The notes under the pieces were generated by a model. It did no database searches and was not told the origin of the DNA. It saw only the letters and a list, made by a program, of their open reading frames with translations. This document shows, one piece after another, positions 1 to 5,840 of a stretch of 7,624 nt of DNA. Every line of letters begins with the position of its first letter. Position 1 is the stretch's first letter. The stretch spans positions 1 through 7,624 of the forward strand of contig JBEBJD010000251.1 in assembly GCA_040080075.1 (NCBI GenBank), read 5' to 3'. The position numbers and the translations under genes were made by a program. This DNA comes from JANNFX01 sp040080075. Its GTDB lineage: Bacteria; Pseudomonadota; Alphaproteobacteria; Rhizobiales; Hyphomicrobiaceae.

Positions 1-73
1 TGGCGTCTCGCAATTGCCTTCTCCTTTCGCGGCTTGGACAGGCAAGGCAATTGCGAGACTAGAAACACACTAG
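1..73. repeat. Palindromic repeat, copy 1 (left edge cut by window)
   Basis: A perfect 16-bp inverted repeat has its left arm GTCTCGCAATTGCCTT at 5-20 and its complement at 44-59, with a 23-nt loop between. The right arm runs on to ACACTAG at 67-73, the same end sequence that closes copy 2. The matching left outer arm (expected CTAGTGT) would lie just before the window. Copy 2 follows after a 13-nt spacer, so the two form a tandem pair resembling REP/BIME-type arrangements. As RNA or single-stranded DNA it could fold into a strong hairpin. No tract of T follows, so a simple intrinsic terminator is not evident. Confidence 0.8.
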
Positions 74-86
74 ACACATAGGTTTT

Positions 87-163
87 CTAGTGTCCTTCAG
101 TCTCCGAAATGCCTTTGCGAGGGTGCGGCGAAACAGGAAGGCATTTCGGAGACAGGACACTAG
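87..163. repeat. Palindromic repeat, copy 2 (complete)
   Basis: This is a complete 77-bp palindrome. The outer arms CTAGTGTCC (87-95) and GGACACTAG (155-163) pair perfectly, extended by T96-A154. After a 3-nt bulge (97-99) the inner arms GTCTCCGAAATGCCTT (100-115) and its complement (138-153) pair over 16 bp. The loop is 22 nt (116-137). Its inner arm differs from copy 1 at three positions, and each difference is matched by a compensating change in the opposite arm. The right end contains the TAG stop codon (160-162, minus strand) of the neighbouring SDR-like gene, so the hairpin begins at the 3' end of that transcript and may protect or terminate it. Confidence 0.85.
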
Positions 164-909
164 TCGCGGCTCCTACGGCCACATAGGTGAGCGGCGTCAA
201 ACATCTGGCCCGAGAGCTGGCGTCCCTTCTTGCTCGCGAGATAAATGGCAAGAGAGGCGACTTCGGGCTCGCTCGACAGAGCGGCACCCGCTGGTTTGGT
301 GCCACGCGGACCAATAGCATTGATGCGAATGGCATGTTCTGCCCAGGTTTGTGCCTCGCCGCGGGTCATGGCAGCCAGGGCGGCGTGGACGAGCCCGCCA
401 ACGGTGGCTTCGCGCTGGGTAGCGGCTTCCGGCATCAAGACCACATTGAGAATCGAACCCTCGATCCATGCTAGGCGCATGCGATTGGCGATGACGCGCG
501 TGATTTCGAGCTGAGAATTGAGCTTATCAGAAATAAAGTTCTCGACATCGGCTTCGCTGTTCAAGGCAGCAACTTCTTCCGAGGAAATCGATATCAGATT
601 GATCGCGGCATCAATGCCACCGTGGACTTGACTGGCTGTCTGCGCAAACCGGCGTGCCCTGTCCCGGTCGTCAATTGGACCGTTGAAAAGTTGGAGGTTT
701 GTGGCGCTTTCGGCCAAAAGGCTGCCGACCTCTGTCATGGCCGGAGAAGGGTCGCACGAGTGTACGACCAAATAGGTGCGGTGGCTCGCAAAAGCGCGCG
801 CAACATCAACGCCCGCCTCAGCAGTTACGCCGGTAACGAGAACCCGGCTACCCGCCAACTCCGGATAGACCGAAACGCCAGGAACGGTATCAACAACACT
901 CATGAACAT
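160..909 (-). CDS. SDR-like protein lacking catalytic residues
   Basis: This 249-residue protein has the size and layout of a short-chain dehydrogenase/reductase. I place the start at the ATG at 909 because GGAG lies upstream at usable spacing; a second ATG at 903 is possible. The Rossmann start reads VLVTGVTAEAG (23-33): Thr26, Gly27 and Gly33 fit TGxxxGxG but the middle Gly is Glu31. The later segment AIRINAIGPRG (193-203) matches the SDR strand beta-6 region. The catalytic residues are absent: Ser after GSILN is replaced by Val157/Leu158, and aligning AALAAMTR to the usual helix puts Gly171 and His175 where Tyr and Lys should be. The NNAG motif is also lost (INLIS). Fold membership is clear; oxidoreductase activity is doubtful. 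It ends inside a palindromic repeat, and its last seven residues (CGRRSRD) lie where SDRs rarely have conserved sequence. Neighbouring genes do not reveal a pathway. Confidence 0.75.
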   Translation of the reverse strand: MFMSVVDTVPGVSVYPELAGSRVLVTGVTAEAGVDVARAFASHRTYLVVHSCDPSPAMTEVGSLLAESATNLQLFNGPIDDRDRARRFAQTASQVHGGIDAAINLISISSEEVAALNSEADVENFISDKLNSQLEITRVIANRMRLAWIEGSILNVVLMPEAATQREATVGGLVHAALAAMTRGEAQTWAEHAIRINAIGPRGTKPAGAALSSEPEVASLAIYLASKKGRQLSGQMFDAAHLCGRRSRD

Positions 910-1403
910 CGGGCTCAATCTCCACGCAACGCCAGACTGGAAGAAGCGTGCCCGGCTCCCACCATAGCACGCCGATTCGGCTAACGGCATGTAAACAGCG
1001 CCTCGATTCGGGGTGCGCCATGACCTGCGGGTGTCTGAAAGGCGGCAGTCCACAGGGTCAGTTGTGGCCGGCGGCTTGGCGATGCCGCCATGGGCCGATC
1101 TTATCTGTATGAATCAGAACGAGATTTTAGATCCAGGCAATTGTGTCCAAGCCTCGATCCAGGGGGATGGATCATGTCTGGTCCTCGATTGGCGCAGTGG
1201 CGGCCAATTGTCTGCAAAGATATTGCACGTTTTAGCCTAAGTCCCTTCGGCAGCGACACTTTAAGCACTGCCCCTCGCACCTCAATCAGTGCAGCCTGAC
1301 GCCGTGTTTGAATTTGCCCAGGCGGATTGCGGTGCGTGTGACGCATGTGGTTGCCGGTACGCTTCACGAGGAGTTCCTGGTTGAACGGTCTAGAGGAATG
1401 TTC
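910..1403. other. Non-coding stretch between divergent genes
   Basis: This region separates the divergent SDR-like and HAD-CBS genes and should carry the promoters of both. I see no clear -35/-10 pair on either strand. Reading frames here are short, have unconvincing amino-acid composition and match no family I recognise. A small inverted repeat, ATTGGC at 1190-1195 with GCCAAT at 1203-1208, may be chance. The only small frame with a good ribosome binding site is listed separately at 1174-1299. Confidence 0.5.
1174..1299 (+). CDS. Possible small hypothetical protein
   Basis: This is a 41-codon frame beginning at ATG 1174 with AGGGGG at 1161-1166, seven bases upstream, which is a good Shine-Dalgarno match and spacing. 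The predicted product is basic in its first half and Ser/Thr-rich towards the C-terminus. It has no membrane segment, Cys pair or motif that I recognise. It lies alone in the gap upstream of the HAD-CBS gene. The ribosome site is the only evidence, so it may well be a chance frame. Confidence 0.15.
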   Translation: MSGPRLAQWRPIVCKDIARFSLSPFGSDTLSTAPRTSISAA

Positions 1404-1477
1404 ACTGGTGTCCCGTCTCCGAATTGCCGGTCAGGTTGCGGCAAGCACTTTCCGGCAATTGCGAGATGCCACACTAA
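1404..1477. repeat. Palindromic repeat, copy 3 (hybrid arms)
   Basis: The left arm at 1405-1430 reads GGTGTCCC then GTCTCCGAATTGCCGG; the right arm at 1452-1476 reads CCGGCAATTGCGAGAT then GCCACACTA. The nine innermost base pairs are perfect, two mismatches follow, then six pairs (one G-T), two mismatches, and six more outer pairs (one G-T). The loop is 21 nt (1431-1451). The left arm resembles copy 2 (CG after GTCTC) and the right arm resembles copy 1 (GC before GAGA), which is why the middle does not pair. It lies 44 bp upstream of the HAD-CBS start, so it will be in that gene's promoter region or leader. Confidence 0.75.
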
Positions 1478-1520
1478 CGAATGGCTGGGGCACAGTCCCG
1501 ATTAACGGGTTGGGGTTGTT

Positions 1521-2753
1521 GTGACGCTTGAGGCGATTATTATCCGCGCCGATGGGGTGTTGACTGACCTCGACGAACTGCGCCGCGCTGCCCTCAACCG
1601 CATGATTTCTGATGCCGGTTTTGCATGGCAGTGTGATCGGGCAACTTATGCCACTTCGCTTAAGTTTGGCGCTCCCCAACAGCGCATGATCTCGTTCTTT
1701 ATGCCGCGCCTGGGATATCAGCGCGCATCCGGTGATGCCGAGCAATTGGCGTCCGCCATGGTCCGGCGCATGGCTTCAATTCTCAGTGAGATGTTGCAGA
1801 CGGCGGCGCTGACCACCCGGCCAGGTATGCGCGATTTGATTGTTGCGGCCAAGGCGGAAGGACTTCGGCTGGTTCTCGCAACACCGTTGCCGCCCGCCGA
1901 TGCCGAATGCATTGCGAACGCTACGTTAGGGCAGGATGGGCGTAGCCGCTTCGACGTTATAATTACCGCACCGCCAACCGCCACAGACTTGCCGCTTGAT
2001 AAGGTTTACGCCCAAGTGCTTGAGAAACTGGGCATCCCTGCCGATCATTGTCTGGTCCTCGAATGCAAATCGCAGGGCTTAGAGGCTGCGGCGTCAGTGG
2101 GCTTGCGGACTCTCGTATTTCGCAGCGCGTTCGCTAGCGATGCACCTCTTGATAAGGCAGTTTTTGTCGCCGACGACGTGCCCGCACTAATCGGGCTTAC
2201 ACGGAATTCGCGATTGGATCCGTTTACGGGCCAGCAGCGTTCCGAGCTGATAGCGGCTCTGCAAAGGCTGCACGCTGGCCATAGCGGACCGGAAGGTAGT
2301 AGTGATAGGAGCAGCCCTTTGAAAGTCTCTAACATCCTGCAGTCAAAAGGATCGGCTGTGAAGTCGATTACTGCCGCAGCCAGCATGCGGGAGCTATCGC
2401 AGCAGCTTAGCACGGAAGCGATCGGTGCTATGGTGGTTGTTTCCGAGAGCGGGCAGCTTGCCGGCATCATTTCCGAGCGCGACGTGGCGCGCGGAGTGGC
2501 TCAGTACGGGGCCGCGTTACCAGGTTTGCCGGTCTCGAGCCTGATGACCACGGCCGTGATCACGTGCGCGCCCGGAGACAGCATCGCCAACATCTCGAAA
2601 ATCATGACGCAGCGCCGCATTCGCCACTTGCCAGTCGTGGAGCGCGGGGACCTGGTGGGGTTGGTAAGCATAGGCGACGTGCTCAAGTATCGTCTCGACG
2701 AGGTCCAATACGAGGCCAACGTGCTGCGCGATTACGCATTGGCGAAACGCTGA
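1521..2753 (+). CDS. Inactive HAD-like domain fused to CBS pair
   Basis: This 410-residue protein uses a GTG start with GGGG five bases upstream. Residues 1 to about 250 resemble a CbbY/phosphoglucomutase-type HAD hydrolase with its cap domain. HAD motif I is normally DxDGT/V; here it is Arg9-Ala-Asp11-Gly-Val, so the phospho-acceptor Asp is Arg. Motif II Thr121 is kept (LATP). The motif III region reads LPLDKVY (157-163) where KPxPDxY is usual, and motif IV is Glu181-Cys182 where Glu-Asp is usual. Phosphatase or mutase activity is therefore unlikely. Residues about 267-410 form two CBS repeats, each with the ribose-contacting GxxSxxD pattern intact (GIISERD, GLVSIGD), so binding of AMP, ATP or S-adenosyl ligands is plausible. 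The C-terminal part alone equals a common free-standing alphaproteobacterial CBS protein. It looks cytosolic, with no signal or membrane segment. I infer a nucleotide-sensing regulatory or scaffold protein; the partner is unknown. Confidence 0.85.
   Translation: MTLEAIIIRADGVLTDLDELRRAALNRMISDAGFAWQCDRATYATSLKFGAPQQRMISFFMPRLGYQRASGDAEQLASAMVRRMASILSEMLQTAALTTRPGMRDLIVAAKAEGLRLVLATPLPPADAECIANATLGQDGRSRFDVIITAPPTATDLPLDKVYAQVLEKLGIPADHCLVLECKSQGLEAAASVGLRTLVFRSAFASDAPLDKAVFVADDVPALIGLTRNSRLDPFTGQQRSELIAALQRLHAGHSGPEGSSDRSSPLKVSNILQSKGSAVKSITAAASMRELSQQLSTEAIGAMVVVSESGQLAGIISERDVARGVAQYGAALPGLPVSSLMTTAVITCAPGDSIANISKIMTQRRIRHLPVVERGDLVGLVSIGDVLKYRLDEVQYEANVLRDYALAKR
2307..2321 (+). promoter_or_regulatory. 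Internal ribosome site and TTG start at fusion joint
   Basis: AGGAG at 2307-2311 stands seven bases before an in-frame TTG at 2319. Translation from it would give a 144-residue protein beginning MKVSNILQSKG, which is how free-standing CBS-pair proteins of this type usually begin and is close to their usual length. The codons just before encode a Ser/Gly-rich linker. The site either makes a second, CBS-only product from the same mRNA or is a relic of a recent gene fusion. A chance match is possible because Ser-Arg-Ser codons can create AGGAG. Confidence 0.45.
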
Positions 2754-2770
2754 ACCGGCCGTCCGGTCTT
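2754..2770 (+). terminator. Weak hairpin after HAD-CBS gene
   Basis: ACCGG (2754-2758) and CCGGT (2763-2767) form a 5-bp GC-rich stem with a 4-nt loop directly after the TGA stop. It is followed by CTTAAGTTTTC, with a broken T-run. The stem is short, so termination here is uncertain. Confidence 0.3.
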
Positions 2771-3006
2771 AAGTTTTCTGGTGCGATTAAGCTCATCGGT
2801 CCCAAATTCAGTAGCCCCGGATATGGCAAGCCATGGCGGGGTGGCTAAACTTTACTGAAGTGTGCCGGCTTTGCCGTTTGCCAATGGATCGGGCATCGGG
2901 GCTATTGGTTGCCAGATTTTGTTCAAGAGCCGCTGATACGGGCATTATGGACGAAAAGTGGCGCTATGCTGCGGCAACCCCACGCGCTCAAAAGCAAAAT
3001 CGAACC
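2771..3006. other. Intergenic region upstream of dxs, no gene seen
   Basis: The open frame here (2833-3051) has no ribosome binding site and no family features, and I consider it spurious. No tRNA, riboswitch or repeat was recognised. The region separates the HAD-CBS gene from the likely dxs promoter near 3007. Confidence 0.5.
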
Positions 3007-3012
3007 TATAAT
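3007..3012 (+). promoter_or_regulatory. Likely -10 box for dxs
   Basis: A perfect TATAAT lies 68 bp upstream of the dxs start codon, in an A-rich stretch. No good TTGACA-like -35 sits 16-18 bp upstream (the bases there are CACGCGCTCA), but alphaproteobacterial -35 boxes are often weak. Transcription would begin near 3019, leaving a leader of about 60 nt. Confidence 0.35.
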
Positions 3013-3047
3013 GGTCGACAGACGGGGCTATTTGTGGTGACACCGGT

Positions 3048-3083
3048 ATGACTCTTTCTGCCGCCTTGGAGCCCATGCAATGA
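3048..3083 (+). CDS. Possible 11-codon leader overlapping dxs start
   Basis: ATG at 3048 is preceded by GGTGA (3036-3040) at a 7-base spacing. The frame encodes MTLSAALEPMQ, and its TGA (3081-3083) overlaps the dxs ATG (3080-3082) as ATGA, an arrangement typical of translational coupling. The dxs Shine-Dalgarno GGAG lies inside this frame, so ribosomes translating the leader could open or feed the dxs start. There are no runs of one amino acid that would suggest attenuation. It may be chance. Confidence 0.25.
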   Translation: MTLSAALEPMQ

Positions 3084-5032
3084 CATCCCATTCGCACAAC
3101 ACTGGCACCCGTGCGAAACCGCTGCTCGACCAGGTCAATTTTCCTGAGGATCTGCGCAAATTACCTGAAAGCGATTTGCGCCAGTTCGCCGATGAGTTGC
3201 GCCAGGAGATGATCGAGGCCGTGTCGGAGACAGGCGGGCATCTGGGAGCGGGGCTGGGCGTCGTCGAACTCACGGTGGCGTTGCACTACCTGTTCGATAC
3301 GCCGCGTGACCGTCTCATCTGGGATGTGGGGCACCAAGCCTATCCCCACAAAATTCTCACCGGCCGCCGCGACCGCATCCGCACTCTTCGCCAGGGCGGC
3401 GGGCTGTCGGGTTTCACGCGGCGGGTGGAGAGCGAGTACGATCCCTTTGGTGCGGCCCATTCGTCGACCTCGATATCAGCGGGTCTAGGAATGGCGGTGG
3501 CTCGCGACCTCAAGGGCGGCAAGAACAATGTCATCGCGGTCATTGGCGACGGTGCCATGAGCGCGGGCATGGCCTATGAAGCCATGAACAACGCAGGCGC
3601 GCGTGACGAGCGCTTGATTGTTATTCTCAACGACAATGACATGTCGATTGCCCCGCCGACGGGCGCCCTTTCAAAATATCTGGCGCGCGCGACCTCGAGC
3701 GGCACCTATCTGCACCTGCGCGATTACGCCAAGCAATTGGCCAAAATGCTGCCAAAAAAGTGGGAGCGGCGCGCGGCGCGGGTGGAAGAGATGTCACGCA
3801 CAGCCTGGTCTGGCGGTATGTGGTTTGAGGAGTTGGGCTTTTATTACGTCGGCCCGATCGATGGACACGATCTCAATCAGCTGCTGCCTGTGTTGCGCAA
3901 TGTTCGCGATGCCGGACAGGCGCCGGTGCTGGTACATGTCGTGACCAAGAAGGGCAAGGGGTACGCCCCCGCTGAAGCTTCCGACGACAAGTATCACGGC
4001 GTCGCCAAATTCAATGTGGTGACTGGTGCGCAAATCAAACCCAAGCCAGGGGCTCCGGCGTATACCCGCGTCTTCGGTGACAGCCTCGTCGAAGAGGCAC
4101 GGAAAGACGAGCGCATTGTGGGTGTCACGGCGGCGATGCCCGATGGCACCGGCATGGATATCTTTGGCAAGGCCTTTCCCGATCGCATGTTCGATGTGGG
4201 CATTGCCGAGCAGCACGCAGTAACGTTCGCGGCCGGAATGGCAACCGAGGGCTTAAAGCCATTTGCCGCAATCTACTCAACGTTCCTGCAACGCGGCTAC
4301 GATCAAGTGGTGCACGATGTTGCCATCCAAAAGCTGCCGGTGCGGTTTGCCATCGATCGCGCCGGACTGGTGGGGGCCGATGGCCCCACGCATGCGGGCT
4401 CATTCGACTTGGCCTATCTCGGCTGCCTGCCCGATTTCGTGATCATGGCTGCGGCTGATGAAGCTGAACTCAAACACATGGTTGCTACGGCGGTTCAGAT
4501 CGACGACCGGCCGTCGGCGTTCCGCTATCCCCGTGGAGAAGGCACCGGAGTCGTGCTGCCGGCCGTGGGTGTGCCTCTGGAAATTGGCCGTGGCCGCATC
4601 CTGCGCGAGGGCTCGGCCGTGGCCATTCTGTCGCTCGGCACCCGGCTGACCGAAGTGCTCAAAGCGGCCGACCAGTTGGCGGCCTTCGGACTATCTGCAA
4701 CGGTTGCAGACGCCCGCTTCATGAAACCGCTCGATCACGATTTGATCCGGCGGCTGGTGCAGAACCACGAGGTTTTGGTCACTGTTGAGGAAGGCAGCGT
4801 CGGCGGATTTGCCAGCCATGTGCTCCAGTATCTGGCTGAGGCCAACCTTTTTTCGGCGGGACTCAAGGTCAAGCCTCTGGTGCTGCCCGATGTCTTTATC
4901 GATCACGATAAGCCCGAGGTCATGTATGCCAAGGCAGGACTTGATGCGGCGGGCATCGTGGCGGCTGTGTTCCAGGCGTTAGGCCGCGACGCCCGCGCGG
5001 TCGAGCCCGTGACGGGTCCGCTCAGGGCTTGA
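3080..5032 (+). CDS. dxs: 1-deoxy-D-xylulose-5-phosphate synthase
   Basis: This 650-residue enzyme condenses pyruvate and glyceraldehyde 3-phosphate, with loss of CO2, to 1-deoxy-D-xylulose 5-phosphate. The product feeds the MEP isoprenoid pathway and thiamine and pyridoxal synthesis. The start is ATG 3080 with GGAG eight bases upstream. Domain I (about 1-320) holds the conserved His54 in GGHLGAG, the DVGHQAYPHKILTGRR block, HSSTSISAGLG, and the thiamine-diphosphate/Mg site GDGAMSAG (156-163) with downstream MNN. Domain II (about 335-500) holds the proton-relay Glu377 in GIAEQHAV, then the FLQRGYDQ and DRAGLVGADGPTHAG blocks. Domain III (about 510-630) is the transketolase C-terminal domain. 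Length is slightly above the usual 620-640 because of short extensions at both ends. No essential residue appears to be missing. It seems to be transcribed alone: upstream is a TATAAT box and downstream are hairpins. Confidence 0.98.
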   Translation: MTSHSHNTGTRAKPLLDQVNFPEDLRKLPESDLRQFADELRQEMIEAVSETGGHLGAGLGVVELTVALHYLFDTPRDRLIWDVGHQAYPHKILTGRRDRIRTLRQGGGLSGFTRRVESEYDPFGAAHSSTSISAGLGMAVARDLKGGKNNVIAVIGDGAMSAGMAYEAMNNAGARDERLIVILNDNDMSIAPPTGALSKYLARATSSGTYLHLRDYAKQLAKMLPKKWERRAARVEEMSRTAWSGGMWFEELGFYYVGPIDGHDLNQLLPVLRNVRDAGQAPVLVHVVTKKGKGYAPAEASDDKYHGVAKFNVVTGAQIKPKPGAPAYTRVFGDSLVEEARKDERIVGVTAAMPDGTGMDIFGKAFPDRMFDVGIAEQHAVTFAAGMATEGLKPFAAIYSTFLQRGYDQVVHDVAIQKLPVRFAIDRAGLVGADGPTHAGSFDLAYLGCLPDFVIMAAADEAELKHMVATAVQIDDRPSAFRYPRGEGTGVVLPAVGVPLEIGRGRILREGSAVAILSLGTRLTEVLKAADQLAAFGLSATVADARFMKPLDHDLIRRLVQNHEVLVTVEEGSVGGFASHVLQYLAEANLFSAGLKVKPLVLPDVFIDHDKPEVMYAKAGLDAAGIVAAVFQALGRDARAVEPVTGPLRA

Positions 5033-5042
5033 ACAATCGTCA

Positions 5043-5056
5043 GGGCTAAAAAGCCC
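5043..5056 (+). terminator. Hairpin after dxs
   Basis: GGGCT (5043-5047) and AGCCC (5052-5056) form a 5-bp stem with an AAAA loop, ten bases after the dxs stop. AGCCC can instead pair with GGGCT at 5070-5074, giving an alternative fold. There is no T-run, so it may protect the 3' end or need Rho help. Confidence 0.35.
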
Positions 5057-5090
5057 GGGGCCTGATAGGGGGCTCTGGCGCGGCAGTTAC

Positions 5091-5109
5091 AACCGGTTTT
5101 GTGCCGGTT
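5091..5109 (+). terminator. Second hairpin between dxs and amidase
   Basis: AACCGG (5091-5096) and CCGGTT (5104-5109) form a perfect 6-bp stem with a 7-nt loop, TTTTGTG. It has no T-run after it. It is placed where it could separate the dxs transcript from the next gene. Confidence 0.3.
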
Positions 5110-5166
5110 CTGCCGGGCTCACCTGAAGTAAGAGGTCCTGTCTGGCCAATGGCCCCCGCGCCGTCC

Positions 5167-5172
5167 TATACT
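5167..5172 (+). promoter_or_regulatory. Possible -10 box for amidase gene
   Basis: TATACT lies 44 bp before the amidase ATG in an otherwise GC-rich stretch. No convincing -35 is visible at 16-18 bp upstream (TCTGGCCAAT). The hairpins between dxs and this site support a separate transcript. Confidence 0.25.
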
Positions 5173-5215
5173 CTGCGTGCCGTTCAAGCGACTGTGCGCA
5201 GACTGGGAGTCAACC

Positions 5216-5761
5216 ATGTTAGTTTTTGCCGATCTCTGGCGCGGCCATCCGATCAATGAGAGCGTGCAAACGCCATGTATCGCGCCCCATGACCTGACCA
5301 ATATGGCAGGGGAAGCGGTGCAGGCGGGATATCCCGTATTTCACAATCAGTGTGCGATCCGCATGGGCGTCGCGTTGCGCCGGGCTGGCGTACAGCCCTC
5401 GCAGTTGGGCCGCACGGCTACATGTTCGGTACATCCGGCGAGTGACATGCACATTATCAATGCTTCGGCGCTGGCACATGCCATAGCTGGCGCTAAGATC
5501 GAAGGTCTTGGTCCGCGAGAGATCATTTCGGGCGCTGATGCCGCCGAATTTTACCCCAAGATATACGGCCGCACCGGTATCCTCTTCATTCAGGACTACT
5601 GGCACCGTTCGACCGATGCTGACAAAGCGACCGGCGATCATATCGATGTCTGGAACGGCTACCGCTCGTCGGCCAAATGGTTGTTGGAGTGGTTCTCGTG
5701 GGCTGGCTATTATTCGAATTATGCGGGCGCCAGTGAGCTTTGGTTCTGGGAAGTGAAATAG
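5216..5761 (+). CDS. Tae4-family peptidoglycan amidase
   Basis: This 181-residue protein matches the type VI amidase effector Tae4 family, NlpC/P60-like cysteine peptidases that cut the D-Glu/mDAP bond in peptidoglycan stems. I choose ATG 5216, which has GGGAG six bases upstream, over the in-frame GTG at 5177. The family landmarks appear in order: FADLWRGHP near the N-terminus, the catalytic Cys46 in FHNQCAIRMGVALRRAG, a GILF strand, the catalytic His142 in GDHIDVWNG (140-148), and the closing LWFWEVK. No signal peptide or membrane segment is present, as expected for effectors delivered by a secretion machine. No T6SS, PAAR or VgrG genes are in the window, so it is an orphan here. A two-helix membrane protein follows 79 bp downstream and could be its immunity factor. 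Family assignment is firm; biological role is inferred. Confidence 0.88.
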   Translation: MLVFADLWRGHPINESVQTPCIAPHDLTNMAGEAVQAGYPVFHNQCAIRMGVALRRAGVQPSQLGRTATCSVHPASDMHIINASALAHAIAGAKIEGLGPREIISGADAAEFYPKIYGRTGILFIQDYWHRSTDADKATGDHIDVWNGYRSSAKWLLEWFSWAGYYSNYAGASELWFWEVK

Positions 5762-5783
5762 GCGCGGAAAGCAATTTGATACC

Positions 5784-5798
5784 GCCGCAATGAGCGGC
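5784..5798 (+). terminator. GC hairpin after amidase gene
   Basis: GCCGC (5784-5788) and GCGGC (5794-5798) form a 5-bp stem around the loop AATGA. There is no T-run. It may end or shorten the amidase transcript, but the small gene downstream could also be co-transcribed. Confidence 0.25.
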
Positions 5799-5840
5799 CA
5801 ACCAATGTACTGGGGAGGCGGGCAGGATCCGCTTTGAGAT

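Noticed and set aside
1..163. CRISPR array from the repeated motifs at the left edge
   Set aside because: The units are self-complementary palindromes with loops, not direct repeats separated by uniform unique spacers, and no cas gene is present.
1013..1240. 75-codon frame in the SDR/HAD-CBS gap
   Set aside because: Overlaps other equally weak frames in the same stretch and has no recognisable motif or ribosome site.
2833..3051. 72-codon plus-strand frame before dxs
   Set aside because: No ribosome binding site, no domain signature, and it overlaps the probable dxs promoter.
5033..5215. Possible thiamine-type riboswitch or small RNA after dxs
   Set aside because: CCTGATAGGG resembles a fragment of the thiamine riboswitch core, but the CTGAGA and other paired elements are missing and it lies downstream rather than upstream of dxs.
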